From positions 248,001-312,000 of the forward strand of contig MU858046.1 in NCBI GenBank assembly GCA_033297075.1: 64,000 nucleotides of DNA, written 5' to 3'. A program made the translations under genes and the position numbers. Below are positions 22,633 through 35,084 of the stretch, piece by piece; position 1 is the stretch's first letter, and the number at the start of each line of letters is the position of its first letter. Under the pieces are notes generated by a model. That model worked only from the letters and a program-made list of their open reading frames with translations, did not search any database and was not told where the DNA came from. Origin of the DNA: Rhypophila decipiens. Lineage: Eukaryota > Ascomycota > Sordariomycetes > Sordariales > Naviculisporaceae.

Positions 22633-24119
22633 ATGCTGCTCCGAAACATCAACCTACCTCGAGCCGGAATCTCCCACATACTTCGCAACTTTCTAAGATT
22701 CCTCCGCCAGTACCGGATTGCGTTGCTCCTGCTAGTCCTTGCCGCCACCCTCGAAGTCAGCCTCCACGCGCGCAAGTACTCTATACCCCGGCCTGACCAC
22801 GACCTGGACAAACCGTTCTACTCCAGATGTCAGGAGCCAGCGGTAAACCAGTCCCGCGAAGATGCAGCTCTGGTTATGCTTGTTCGCAACTGGGAGCTCG
22901 AAAAGGCCCTTAAGACGGTCCACAGCATCGAGAAGCACTTCAACAAGTGGTTCCATTACCCGATCGTCTTTCTCAACGATGTGCCATGGACCGACGAGTT
23001 CATGGAACGAATGAAGGAGGCCCCAAGTGGCGAGGTGGTCTTCGATGTCTTGACTCCAGAAGAATGGAGCTTTCCGGCTGGGATGGACGCCGAAGCCGCC
23101 AGAGAGAGTATCGACCGCCAGGGGAAGGCAGGGATCTTGTACGGCGGGTTGGAGAGCTACCACCACATGTGTCGTTTCTTTTCCGGGTATGTGCTGCTCG
23201 TCCTGATCAAACTCGCCTTTCCCGTTACCATTTGACTGACCGCAAACAAAACAGAAAATTCTACAATGTTCCCGCCTTGAGACCTTATAAATGGTACTGG
23301 CGCATCGAGCCAGACGTCGAATTCCACTGCGCCATAACCTACGACCCATTTCTAGAAATGGCGCGCCACGACAAAGTCTACGGCTTCACCATCGCGCTGA
23401 CCGAGCTGCCGCGCACCTGTCCCACTCTGTTCCGGCGCATCTCCGACTTCAAGGAGGCGCGGCACTTGCCCACCACGACGCTCTGGAAGGCGATGATTTC
23501 CCCGTCGTGGGTCCCCTGGCCGCTCAGGGGCATGTCGAGCTGGCTTTTCAACACGGGGCACACGGATCGTCATGGCGACAGCTGGAATCTATGCCACTAT
23601 TGGAGTAACTTTGAGATTGCGAGTCTAGATTTCTTCAGGGGAAAAGAGTACCAGGAGTTGGTTAGAAGTTTGGATAATACGGGGGGATTCTATCACGAGA
23701 GGGTGAGTAGCAAGCACACCTTGCAACCCCCACCCGTCGTCTTAGTTTGATCAAACTGACAGGATACAACACAGTGGGGAGACGCAGACGTGCACTCCCT
23801 CGCCCTGGCGATGCTCCTCGACGCGAGATATATACACCACTTTCAAGACATTGGATACCACCACGACATCTTTACGCAGTGTCCTGTTAACGCAGCAGGC
23901 GAGAAGCAGCTCCCACGGTCGGAGAGTCTGGTGGAGAATCAGCCTTGGGCGCCCGAGGGACGACATGACGACCCGAACGCTATCGGGTGTCGTTGTGAAT
24001 GTGACGCTGCGGTAAGAGGCGGCACCATGGATTATTCGGGGTATTGTACGCACCGGCTGACGTTGCCGAATCGGGCGACGAGACGATCTTGGGTGGATTT
24101 GGCGGTTACTTGGTTTTAA
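22633..24119 (+). CDS. GT15 alpha-1,2-mannosyltransferase (KRE2/MNT1 family)
   Basis: Golgi type II enzyme that adds alpha-1,2-linked mannose from GDP-mannose to O- and N-glycans. Exons 22633-23186, 23255-23702 and 23775-24119 join to 448 residues. A short basic N-terminal tail is followed by one signal anchor (IALLLLVLAATLEVSL, ~30-46). Family blocks include ALVMLVRNWELEKALKTV, WFHYPIVFLNDVPW, SYHHMCRFFSGKFY (across splice 1), KWYWRIEPDVEFHC, NLCHYWSNFEIASLDFFR and GGFYHERWGDADVHSLA (across splice 2), plus a Cys-rich end. Length and motif order are typical. Several paralogues exist in fungi, and I cannot say which KTR/KRE branch this is. Confidence 0.93.
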
Positions 24120-24909
24120 AAAGATGATGTTGAGTTTGGTTCTGGTTCTCTTCTGGCGTTGGGCGAGGTGAATGAGAGAGTTTTGGGTTCTTGTTTGGTC
24201 TGCTTATGGGGTTGCAGGATGGCTCGTGGTTGGTGCTGGCTTGATTTGTTTGTTTACTTTCTTGTATCTCAGGGGTTTGGGGTTCTTGGTGATACCGTGA
24301 TTGGGCACGGCGTTTCGATACCACGAATATCACGATGATGTTTTTTGCAGGGGCCAAGCATCCAGACGTTGAATACCTATCATGGACATGGTCAGTGACC
24401 GATATCATTTGGCTGTATGACCAGTAGAGAGAAATAACTGAAACACATCATGTTCAAGGATCTGTTCTCCCCAGAATCGGCGTCAGATAAGGTTTTATGG
24501 CTAGTAAATCGCTGCAATGAAGGTGAAATGTATGTTTGTTTTCTTTTATTCTAGGGTATCCATAATTACATTACATATGTGAGCCCAATCAAGCTTTCTT
24601 TTATCTCGAAATTCCTTCTTTTCGCCAAATAGTACCAAACCGAGCGTCCATTCCCATGTGTATATGTAGTGTATGTGGTGATGTTGTTTAAGCTTTTTCT
24701 CGTTAAGCTAATTCGAGTTATGACCCGCCTTCCAGGAACGTATATTCAGAGTATACACGAGAGCTGGGAAGCCTAGTAAACTTGGGCCTTCTCCTCAAGC
24801 GAATTGGCGAGACAAACCCTTCAGATCTGCCTCCTGCCGCCCTTGACCCAAGTTTCGGCCACCTCCAGTGTCGTCGTCTATGCCAAAGTCCGCCGCTCCA
24901 GCGACGCTT
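24120..24909. other. Convergent 3' intergenic region
   Basis: The GT15 gene and the following minus-strand gene end here. The sequence holds their 3' flanks; I see no further gene, RNA or repeat. Confidence 0.5.
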
Positions 24910-26889
24910 CTAACGCGCACTGAGCTTATGGACCCACCGGACGACCTTCGCCCGCAGACCTCCCTTCTTGTGCTTTTCTCCAGCGGTTAATACTTCTTTG
25001 GACTTTTGCTGGTTGCCGAGACTGCGAAATCCCATTGCCGAAGCTGATCTCGGTGTCGTGATGTTAGCCTCGGCGAAGACGTTGTGGTTGGCAGGTAGGA
25101 TCGCCGAGTGATGGCGGTTTACTGGCGTCGCGGGAATCGGTGAGAGAATATGAGGATTGTCTCGTGTGGCGGGTGGTGGTGGTACGCTTGCTCTCTTTCC
25201 GTTCAGATGATGGCCCTGATGACTTTCGCTCGCCTCGGAATTGTGATGGTTAATGTGTCGCTGCATGAAGGCGGCCCCCGTGCTGGTTGCGCGTCGCGGG
25301 CCATTCTTAATACTCGATACTGGAGTCGGAGTCCGCGACGGAGGCGGCGCATCCGGACCCGCCGTCGCCGGTAGCTGTGCGGGGAGCGAGCTGCGTTTGT
25401 TTGGACCCGTGTGCTGAGACGTCTCGGACTCGGACAGTTGCGGCGTCAGTCGCCCACAGCTATCTGCTGTTGTTCCCCGGGTCCAAGTGTTCCTTCTACT
25501 CCGCCCTCCAGAGGGAACAGCTCCCGAAGTTTCCGAGTGGCTAGGTGTGTAGTTGGGAGACCATCCAGATCGAAGGGCAACCCAGAGTGCCGTCACGGAT
25601 ATGAGCAGCTTCGTTGAGTCATCTACCGTGTTAACCATCCGCTTAGACTCGGGCTCTACCAACGGCGAGATCCCTTCATTTTCGCTTTCCGGGTCGCTAC
25701 TCCAGTGCAAGGATGTCGGTTCTGTCGCTGGCGTGGTTGGCGAGCTGGTCAAGTTGGGGAATGGCTGCACCGTCGAAGTCATGGATACCGTCCTACTGGC
25801 CGGCTTTACACGAGTATAACCACTAAATGACGTTATAGAAGTATAGGTATCTTGTATATCAAGGCTGGACTGTGTTAGGGATGCCAATACCGGATGTCTT
25901 CGGTATAATGGGTTGATGATGCTGAAGGTATATCGGGTTTGGGGTACATCATTCGTAGAAGCGATGGTGTCTGGAGATGTTTGTACGCGCGGGGGAATAC
26001 TAGTCCCGCTCCTGTGAGCCCACCGTACCGTGGTCTGGTTCCCCTGGTCATCCTCGTGGACAAAGTCGTACGACCCGTTTGGTCGTCGACTAGCGAGCCA
26101 GACCGCCCCGTTGTCCAGAACAATTTCGGCGGCATCAGAATGCTTAAGCGGGCTGTAGACGGCAACCAGGTTCTTCTTGTCCAGGCTCTCTTCCTCGCTC
26201 TCGGTACCATCCGAAGTCGAGTCGTCGTCGTCTCTTCGCACAAGCACCAAATCGTCGTATCCGAGCTGCCGTTTGACACCAAAAATGCCCGGGAATCGCT
26301 TGGCCAGGCGCGGTGTTATCACAGGACCGGCGATACGCGATGATGGGAAGATTTCGAGAATCGGGCGCGACCGGCCATCCTCGGAGACCTTTTGTACTTG
26401 TAGGAGCAACCTCGGCAGCACCTTTTGCATCACCTTTTTCTTGGCTAATAACTTGGGCGTGGGATATCCGAGGAAATACGTTGTGTGCTTGCGCGGTAGC
26501 TTTCGTCGTGGTCGGCGAGGGTGCCCCATGGCAGACATGCCGTCCATCGAGATGACCTCGCTAAAGTCGGACTCTGAGATGACATCTTGGGTCAGGACAG
26601 ACCTGGCATCCTCCTCCTCGGCGGGCTCTAGGAAACGAACGTGCTCAAGAGTGCGTGGGTTGTACGAGTCGGAAGCAGGTCTTTGCCGGATGATGGGCGA
26701 CTGGGTAAGGATGTTGTCGGCTTGAACAACGCCATCAACAGTCACGGTTACGCGGGGCTTTGCTGAAGAGAAAGGTGACCACAAGAGAGGGTACCGTAGG
26801 TTTTGGGCGGCGGCCTGTGGGGACGGTATAGAGACCGGGCGATCCGAGTATTCGTGGCCATGGAGGCTCGCTCCAGAGTGCAGAAACAT
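24910..26889 (-). CDS. Conserved-looking fungal protein of unknown function, 659 residues
   Basis: Single-exon frame. The N-terminal half looks folded: a basic segment RRPRRKLPRKHTTYFLGYP (~125-145), then a hydrophobic-patterned region (KKVMQKVLPRLLLQVQKVS ... RPILEIFPSSRIAGPVITPRLAKRFPG ... DDLVLVRRDDDD) and a beta-like block (NLVAVYSPLKHSDAAEIVLDNG). The C-terminal half is Ser/Thr/Pro-rich and disordered, with one weak hydrophobic stretch (LLISVTALWVALRSGW) and a basic end (LRAKVVRWVHKLSAR). No catalytic motif is recognised. It has an unusually long upstream region (more than 5 kb without a convincing gene), which in filamentous fungi often goes with developmentally regulated genes; that link is inference. 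Confidence 0.7.
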   Translation of the reverse strand: MFLHSGASLHGHEYSDRPVSIPSPQAAAQNLRYPLLWSPFSSAKPRVTVTVDGVVQADNILTQSPIIRQRPASDSYNPRTLEHVRFLEPAEEEDARSVLTQDVISESDFSEVISMDGMSAMGHPRRPRRKLPRKHTTYFLGYPTPKLLAKKKVMQKVLPRLLLQVQKVSEDGRSRPILEIFPSSRIAGPVITPRLAKRFPGIFGVKRQLGYDDLVLVRRDDDDSTSDGTESEEESLDKKNLVAVYSPLKHSDAAEIVLDNGAVWLASRRPNGSYDFVHEDDQGNQTTVRWAHRSGTSIPPRVQTSPDTIASTNDVPQTRYTFSIINPLYRRHPVLASLTQSSLDIQDTYTSITSFSGYTRVKPASRTVSMTSTVQPFPNLTSSPTTPATEPTSLHWSSDPESENEGISPLVEPESKRMVNTVDDSTKLLISVTALWVALRSGWSPNYTPSHSETSGAVPSGGRSRRNTWTRGTTADSCGRLTPQLSESETSQHTGPNKRSSLPAQLPATAGPDAPPPSRTPTPVSSIKNGPRRATSTGAAFMQRHINHHNSEASESHQGHHLNGKRASVPPPPATRDNPHILSPIPATPVNRHHSAILPANHNVFAEANITTPRSASAMGFRSLGNQQKSKEVLTAGEKHKKGGLRAKVVRWVHKLSAR

Positions 26890-29800
26890 GATTTCGATAT
26901 ATGTGGGTTATGATGGTCTTTTCCAGCTGCTGAATTTCAAGTTGGTCGAATATAAAAAGAAATGTCGTATGTACTTGGCCCGGCAAGATCCCGAGCGCCG
27001 GACGGAATAGAGGTGGGAGGAGCCGGGACGGAGATAAGTGAGAGTTGTGCGGCAGGAAGGCGCAATGGGGACCAGCCCAGGGAAGGTATGTATACAGAGG
27101 ACTGTAAAGGAAAAGTGGTCGTCTTGTCTTGGGTCGGTCCTGCCGTGAGTGGATATGATTCCGTACTGCAATGACCTTGACGGGGAAGTTTCAACGTTGC
27201 CAAGGCCAATGTCACCAAGATCAAAACGGCTTACACCGGCCAAAGCTTCCCCGTTACCCTGGGAATGGAGATGGTGACGTTTGGAGATGCCCTGATCTGG
27301 CAGCTTGGTACGAACGATACCACCACGGGGAAACCCAAAACAAACGGCTGCCCCAACGTCGCTAACGTAACGAAGGCTTCGAGAACTCCCGAGGGAAGGG
27401 GATAAGGTTGAAAGAGTGCTCGAAATCAGGGTCCAGACGAGACCAATAAACGTCCAGGAACGGGCAAGGAACAAACCGAGGCACAAGCCCTCCCTTTCTA
27501 GAACTTCTCCCGTCGTTGCACAAATCGATTCGTCTTAGATGGCTAGGGATAACTGGTTTCTGAGCCGGCGCGACAGACGAGTCGCGCTGTTGGTCGAGAT
27601 CATGCGGTAAATCGACGACAGTCTTCCATTAGCACCAGATTCCGACGTCTTCCGGGGCGATAGTTTTGAGCGAGAAGAGGCTGAAAAGGTGCGTCGCTTC
27701 TTGGGGGAAGAGGTCCAAGTTATATCGGAAGGACCTGTCAGATCAGGCGCTGTGGAACGTGAGTTGGAAGGATCAGGTCCTAGGGCCCAATCCAAATTGA
27801 TATGCAGGATTGGCAAGTTTACGTATGCGGTCACTCTGGTTTACCAGAGATAGTGTGGTGAGGATACGGGTAATCTGACGGTTGTCGGGGGCGAGCACGG
27901 ATATATTGTTGTCAAACGAAGGTTATGTCTGGCTGGGCGACGAAAAGGAGAAAGGAAATATTTGTCAACGTCAGGTCGTGTCGTAGTTGGTTGCGTAGGC
28001 GTACTCGTAGTCGATGTTAGTAGATGTGCTTCCCACGAGTCCGGTCGGAACTAATGGAGCTAAAACGCTGGAACTGTTCTGGCATTCAGAAGAAAAGAAA
28101 GAAAGAAAGAGGCCATGGAAAAGGGGGAGCTAAGGCACTTTTGATTATTATTTGGCCGACGACTCCAAGCCCGTCTCTACGCCGACAACAAATTACGCTA
28201 CAAAAGGGGTCTAGCGACCAAATTAGAGAGGCGTTCACCCTGAGTCGGGGGGTCGCTGTTGTCGTTGGACTTGAGGCTTGGTGTGCGTGTGCCCAGCGAC
28301 TTGGTCGCCAATCAGAACGGCCTGGTCCCCGGTCCGCTCGGCTTCTTTCTTGGGTGGCATCCACTGCCTGGGGCCGAGGGAGCTGCATCTTCTGCTTGGC
28401 ACGTTTTCCCGCGTGAGCAGTCCTGATTGTGGGGCTCTCCCTTTCATAAGCAGACACATCTTTTGGATTACAGAAGGCAGGCAGTGATCAGAAAGGGTAA
28501 AAATGGGGACGACGTTCTCCAGAAAAGATCTTGTCCCTCTGGTTCTCTTGACATTGCACAAGCCCTTCTGCGACGGTGCAGTGGCATCCGACGCTTTCAA
28601 AATCAACACCAAACAGCACAGAAACATTCTGTGGAGAACTAGGGGCAGATGGTGTTTTCCGACCGAGGTGTCGAGGTGGTCTGTTTCAATTGCAGCTGAA
28701 GCAGGGCAAGACGACAAGACGTTGCATCCACAATCCGCCCGACCTCCCGAGGTGTGGATGGAGCCCCGAAGAGGCGCTGTGGGTGGGCTGACACCACCCG
28801 TTTGGGTATCTTATTTCGCAACTGCGGAGCTCTGAGCGGGAGCTTCATTTTGAGCCTCTACTTTTCTAACAACGCGAACAGAACGAATCCGTCGGAGCAG
28901 TGCTGACAAAATCGCCATCTGCCTCTAGCATTTCTCTTCTTCCCGTCTTCTGGCCCTTCGATGACATAACGGCGCCGTTGTACGTTGAAGGCTGTATTAC
29001 TGAACAACGTCAGACGCATCTTTGTGCCACTGTCTGTCATGTCTTACCCGGCCGCATTCGGTGTTAGGAGGGGCATCTAGATGTGTGAATTAGGGCTCTA
29101 CTTCACTCATATGTCTCCGAATATCCCGAAAATTCCTCACGGTGTTTTCGATATTGATTCTTTCTCCTTCTGGACCTCTCATACGGCGAAATGGGCGAAG
29201 ATCTATCTTGGGTCTAGAAACAGGGGGGTCACCGGGGTCGGTCACCATCCCACAGGACCTGCGAGGTCTGCTCCGATGAAGCCGGGTCAGAGACAAGTGA
29301 TATCTCGCTTTGTTGGGAACTCTCGTTGGTAAGATGTTTTGCTGCCTGGGTCGGAAGTAATAGGAGAGCAGAGGATTGTTGGTAACATCAGCGCCCGGTT
29401 TACGCCGTGGTCAAGCTGTATGACAGCCCAGGTATGTCTGACAGCAATTTCACAACCTGACACGGCGATGAGTGCGAGTGGCACGGAAGATGAGAACACT
29501 GTTGGCCTGGTGAGTAAACAGGACGTTTCTGAGCTATTTTCACACATCGTTGACCAGAAACTGCCCGTCATTAACTCGGATCTTGGGACATGTCAACGAA
29601 ACCTGACAGCTCAGCAAAACGACGAAGCCCAACTTTGATAGCATGTCTCAACATCGCAGGCCGACTCCTACCTAGGAGACCAACAAAACAGAACAGCAGC
29701 GGAAGGTAAGCTCAACAGGTTACAACGCAGCGAATGATCGCTTTCGTTGATCAAGATGGCCAGTCTACTGTGCATGCTGCAGGCAAACACAGACTATAGA

Positions 29801-32358
29801 AAATAGCGGGGTGGGCCTGGGAGGGTATTCGGAACTCTTAGTTACCTTGAGTTAATGTAACGATCGTGACATACCACACCACTACGTAACATAGCCCAAA
29901 AGAGCAACTAGACTTGATTGGAAGATCCAATCAAGTAAATGGTATGTATAGTACGTATGTAAACTTATATAATGAGAAAATAGCGGTGCGGCCCTATTGG
30001 AGTCCGGAGTAAAGCCCAAGTCCGAGTCCGCCCGCCCTCTCCGTGCCCCGCTTAATCGGACAGTGGGTCAGCTGGAAGCGAGCAGAGCCTGGAGCCCTGG
30101 ACGCTGCAAATCATCAACAATTCATTGGAAATTCTTGTTGGTGTGCGTCATACTTCATGTCCCGCCATCCAGGTACGGGAAGTTCCGCTGCGGTTGATGA
30201 GACTGACTTGATGCCAGAGTCAGTGGTAAGTTGACAACCACTAGTTCTAACCAGTCCTTGAATTAATCATCAATAATGGCTTGTTGGGCAAGCAAAGTGA
30301 ACTACTCTCTCCCAACCCTGACTGGTGACAGACAGGCTTTTGCCCATCCCTCTCTCTGCTCATGATCAATGATGACGGGAGTTGAAACCACAAAAGCACA
30401 TGCCAAATTGCGGTTGTGTTGCTCGAATCCATGTCCTGTAACCACATGGCCTGGGAGATCTTGTGCAGGGGAACCCTATGCATTGCACAGGATGGAATTC
30501 CCGCACAAAATGGATGAGCCTTTTTTATATCAAACGCAGGTACGGTACCCAATATCGAAATCGAAATTAATATTCAGCACGTGAACATTCAAGTCGATTC
30601 AAAGACTTCTCATACCTGATCATTACACATGGGTGCCATGTATACTTCGTTTTCAGGGGGAAGGCCGATGAACTCAACGGCGACGCCAACCGACTTGACA
30701 TTATAATGTCCAATGAAAGCTGTTATATTATATCAAGTTCAGCCATTTGAGCACAACGTTCTCGAGACTCCGGGAGCCAATCGGCGATATGGTTTAAGTA
30801 CGTATTTGATATCAAGACTATCTCCAGGTCCTGATCTAAGACTTCTGGAATTGACCCTCATGGAACCATCATATGGTCGTCACAGCCATCGAAGGCGCTT
30901 TGGGTATGAGTTCTTAGACCTCTCATGAACCGGTATTCACAAGAAATATCGAGACCATCAAGAAGCCTTTCCCCGACTCGTGGATTTCGGGACGTGAATT
31001 TAAAATGGATAGGGACCTTGATGTTCACCGATCGCCCCTCGGTGAAGTCATGGTGAATACTTTCCTCACCCCGCCTCGGTGAAAAAGTCTTGTGTGGAGT
31101 TTGTACCATCTTTTTATCCCACGTGGATTCCGCGGCCGGCGAGAAATTGCGCCTCGGCCGATCATGTCCCTTCCCTTCATCGCCGGTGTGACTGCCAACT
31201 GCCGAGCGCCAGGTCCCGTCAATTTTCTAACCTACCAGGAATACCTGTCGAGACCGAGCAAGAAATTGTAAGGCTGACCTGACCTGACCAGATCAGATGA
31301 ACTTGTCGATTTGTTTCAGCAGCATCGGCTCACTGCACAGATTCACCGAGATGACAAAAAAACATTCACTTCTAGAGTCCACTCCACACCTCGGCCAAAA
31401 TTTCAATCTCTTCATCTTTCCCAACAAGTTTCCCAACTCTTTTCTTACGTGAGCATTCAAAATTATGAGCGTCATTTTCCCAAAAGCCCTCACTGTCCAC
31501 ACCGCCAAGCCGGGGATCGATGCGCTATCCTGCGTCTTCTCCGTCGTCATCGCCGATGTGCTCGCCCTTGACCCTCCACTCTCGCCAAGACGACTACTGC
31601 ATCTGATATGTAGTGGTACCGAAAGCGAGGGACTTCACAGCGTCACGATCGGAATCATCTTAGCACCGATCCCCGAACCCGATCTATCCCACCTACAGTC
31701 CGATCCCCGTGGACGTTGGCGTGGGGAAGAGGGGACAAGAAATCGGACGCCGCAAGCCAAGGTGAGCCGTCGTCTTTACAGCTGTTATTTTGAAGTTGGA
31801 GAACGATACCCGAGGCACAGGTTTTTTTGTTGAGATGATGGAGTAACGACCTTGACCAAGATGGTGAGAGATATGGCCTATACATCTAGATCCTCATGTC
31901 CTGTCCCCCAGTCTATTTCATGCAATCCAAGCTTCATCTGTCTTTTTGTTGTGACAGGCTCGTATAAGCAGGCACTGTATTTAAACCTTTGCAAATGTGG
32001 TGTAAACACTAAACATCCACCTCCTGTCTACCCGAGCCCCTTAGAAGAAATTTTGCCTTATAGGCTCATATATCCTCCAGTATCTTTTCACGTCTTTGGA
32101 GTCTGTCGTCATCCTCATTTTGTTATCCTTGTACATTACAAAGTGCCAATGGCCAGCCATGGTCTCCTGGTTATTATCCTGAGCTCGGCTCGAAGCTCGT
32201 CCACATTCTTTTCCCAAATGAACCTTGTTCATCAAATATTAAAATTATCACCAACATGTACATAGCCCGATATCCAAAGTGACCTCCGATAGTATCCTTA
32301 ACCTTTTCCCTCCCGTACTACGATCCCGCTCCCATTGAACACCCTTGACATTGAGTCA
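26890..32358. other. 5.5-kb gene-poor region
   Basis: I find no convincing gene over 5 kb, apart from the weak candidate at 27535-27834. Open frames are short, overlap on both strands and lack recognisable motifs. An imperfect direct repeat, about GAAAATAGCGG, occurs near 29800 and 29976. Part of the left end must be the promoter of the 659-residue protein gene. The rest may be long regulatory DNA, an unrecognised non-coding transcript or decayed repeats. Confidence 0.4.
27535..27834 (-). other. Possible basic exon or small protein, weak
   Basis: A 100-codon open frame in otherwise gene-free DNA. It reads as a basic Ser-rich tail (SSPKKRRTFSASSRSKLSP, then RLSRRLRNQLSLAI). It has no ATG at its 5' end: a TAA lies just upstream and the frame begins at a GTG. 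It could only be a 3' exon, entered for example at the CCAG just upstream, of a gene whose first exon I cannot place. The composition resembles the disordered C-termini of neighbouring real proteins, so I keep it as a low-confidence lead. Confidence 0.2.
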
Positions 32359-33468
32359 TCAGACCCCCTCCTTCTCAGTCACACTCCCCCTCTCGCCCAC
32401 AACACCAGCTCCTCCTGCCCGGGTCCCCGTACTGCTTTCCAATTTTTGGAAATCCCAACCAGCCTGGACCATCCAAAAGAAGGCAAAAGCAGGCGTCTCC
32501 AACAACGCGAGCAAGGCTCCCAGAATAAGCTTAAACACCTGTGGCAGCCAGACCCGCTGCTCAAACACCCAATCCCCCAGTGCCCCTATTGTCTCATCTT
32601 TCCTCCCCAAGGCCATCAAGATCCCTACACATGGACCCCAAAGAAGCAGGAACATGACCACGGCTACTACCAACGCCCTGACAATCTGCGACCAGATGAT
32701 GGAAACCCAGCCGGCGCCCCAAAAATTTGGCAGTTTTAGTCTTGTTGTTGACTCCTCCCGCTCCTCACTTTCCATCACAGTCTTGCTATTGTTATTTCCT
32801 TTCTTGCTGCTGCTGCTGTCCAGATCCTGGTGCAGTAGCACATCACCATCATCAAGAAAACAAAACCACCGCACAAACTTTCCATGTCTCGGAATCCCAA
32901 CAAACCCAACAGGCCGCACCCCGCCCCTCTCCAAATCCCTATTCACAAGTAAAAACTCGACCAACCAGGTGATGACCGTTTGCAAGACTATCGTCACAGC
33001 GGCATCCCCCGCCAAGGAATTCGGTAGGTGGAATAATAATATTATTGTTGTTGTCGGGGGTGGTACAACACTGTTTGTAGTAGTACCAGCTGCAGCTGGG
33101 GAGGAGGAGGTGTACATTGCGTAGGCTATTGCAAAATTTATCGCGCCCGAGAGGATCATGGCGCCTAGGCCATCTAGTATGAAGATGTAGAATATTTGGT
33201 GCGCGTTTAGGCGGGTTGTTGGTGCTTTTGGGTGTCGGCTTGGGCTTGGGCGGCGGGTATGAATATCAGATTCAGGGATGGGTTTGGTGGTGGTTGTTGT
33301 GACATCTTTGGGACTATGTTTGGTCGATGAAGAAGATATGCTCGAGGTAGGTTCGGCCGCCTGTTGCTGGACGGCAGGTCTTTTGATGTGAGATTTTGTT
33401 GTTGTTTTAGGAGTTGGTACCACCTGGGGAGGTGACTCTGCTCTGGATTGATTGTTGCTGACAGTGCT

Positions 33469-33516
<48 letters not shown>

Positions 33517-33777
33517 TAGTCGATTTTGTCGAGCCTGTTCTGAGTCATTCGTGGTGGTGTTGATACCTGGATTATTATGAGCACCGGCTGGTATCGAGTC
33601 TTGTACTGCTAGTGGTGTGGAGAGCAGCTGAGAGTGAGGCTGGAGCTGAGACGTTGGTGGTGGTGGAGGACTCGGTGGAGAACCCTCAACGACAACAGCC
33701 GTTGGGGCGCCATTAGGGAAGGAACTGCGTATTGATGTCATGGTTTTGTTTCTTGTGTCTTCCAGAAATCTTGACAT
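32359..33777 (-). CDS. Four-span membrane protein with Asp16 tract, unknown function
   Basis: Single-exon frame, 472 residues, with a second ATG 12 codons in. The first ~190 residues are disordered and Pro/Thr/Ser-rich and include 16 consecutive Asp residues (~89-104). Then come four hydrophobic segments: FYIFILDGLGAMILSGAINF, AAVTIVLQTVITWLVEFLLV (preceded by LLFHLPNSLAGD), a third around ALVVAVVMFLLLWGPCVGIL, and LILGALLALLETPAFAFFW. A loop with NRDLERGGVRPVGF and a basic-acidic insert lies between spans 2 and 3. The LFHLPNSLAGD and LVNRDL words look like conserved family features, and I suspect one of the uncharacterised fungal DUF membrane families, but I cannot name it with confidence. 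Confidence 0.75.
33469..33516. repeat. (ATC)16 trinucleotide repeat
   Basis: Sixteen uninterrupted ATC units (GAT on the coding strand) inside the membrane-protein gene, encoding the pure Asp16 tract. Use of one codon only suggests recent expansion by slippage. Confidence 0.95.
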
Positions 33778-35084
33778 GGATTACTCGTTCTCAATAGGTA
33801 TCCAGTGCTGTTCCCGCTCATTCAAGCCTCCAGAACGAAAATAAAGCTGGAAATGCCGAGGGTGAGAAAACAAGCGATAAAGACTAGTTCCAAAGATATA
33901 TAGATATTCAAATATCTGGAAATGCTTGTGTATGATTAGGTGTTTTGCCTCACAAAGAGGCTGAGATTTTCAACTAGAGTGAGAGGGGGCAGTCATCAGC
34001 GTGTTTCGACGCGTCGTTCTCAACATCGGTCCAGTGAAACCCAAAGAACATCAGTTCCCAGCAGCTTCGATTGTTTGCAGTATGTTGTCGAGGTTCCAAA
34101 TAGAGTGTACCAAGTTGTTTGATTCACATTGATAAAAGGCAGGTGTTGGATGTACATTCTCAAGAACACATTTCGAAGAAACTTGACAAGGTAAGAAAAA
34201 AATTTCAACCTGATCCCAGAAATGTCCAGAAAGCTACGATCCCCTTTGCCCCTGTTTATTATTGCAAGGTGACGGTCAGCTCGGGAGCTAGACTGCGACA
34301 AGTCTAGACCCTAGGACCCCTAATATTTGGGCGGTAGCGTAACTCTGTTGAGACGGTCGTGGCATGGGTTTGGTGATACCTAAGGTATCTGACTGGTGCA
34401 CGTATACTGGTGCTCTGTCGTGGCGAGTTCCTTGTCGCTGAGGAACAAGAGTGTTCGACGCCAGTTAATAACCCCTGATGTGCCTGTATATTGCGGCTAA
34501 TCTACTCCGTAGCTGCCACTTTGAAACTACGAACCCAATTGGAAATACGTACGTACGACTGCATCTTCTTTCGTTGACTTGGAAAGTCCAGGGTCCAGCA
34601 GACATCGTGACATCGCCCCCACATATACCCCTGACCAGGGGGGGGCCGCTGAACGGCCGACCTTCCCGCTTTCAACAGCTGAAATCAGGTGGGTCAATCC
34701 CGGGACCGTGGACGAATCAGAAACCCCTACATCGCCCAAATAGGAAAGACCACTCTTGACATCATTATTGCCTTGTCGGTCGGTGAGGAAAGGCTATCTG
34801 TTGAATGGTACAGTATTCATTTTTACAAAAACATCATGGTAAAGTACAAGATCACGACGCCTGAATTTCAAATGTTCTTGTCATGATCGCTATTGGACCT
34901 CATACGACGACGATATCTGCGGAATCCCCTAGTCTACAGATAGTCAGATACCACCACTCCAAGAGATCGATCAAATCTGCCACAACGTCGCCATCAAGCC
35001 AGGATAGTTCAACAACGAACATTGATCCCATCAGATCTTCCAAATATCATCAAGGCAAAGTCAAAGAGCCTCAAGATCCGGCCA
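33778..35084. other. 1.3-kb intergenic region
   Basis: It lies between the promoter of the membrane-protein gene and the 3' end of the next minus-strand gene. No gene is supported. Around 34640-34710 the plus strand has a B-box-like GGGTCAATCCC, but I could not fold a tRNA around it. Confidence 0.4.

Noticed and set aside
27535..27834. Complete 99-residue protein gene
   Set aside because: The frame starts at GTG directly after a stop and has no usable ATG; kept only as a weak exon candidate.
28503..28835. 110-codon plus-strand frame as a small gene
   Set aside because: Overlaps open frames in other phases equally well; no recognisable feature.
31465..31833. 122-codon plus-strand frame as a small gene
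   Set aside because: ATG present but composition is unremarkable, no motif, and no supporting splice or neighbour context.
34630..34715. tRNA-like stretch with GGGTCAATCCC
   Set aside because: No A box at the right distance and no cloverleaf could be drawn.
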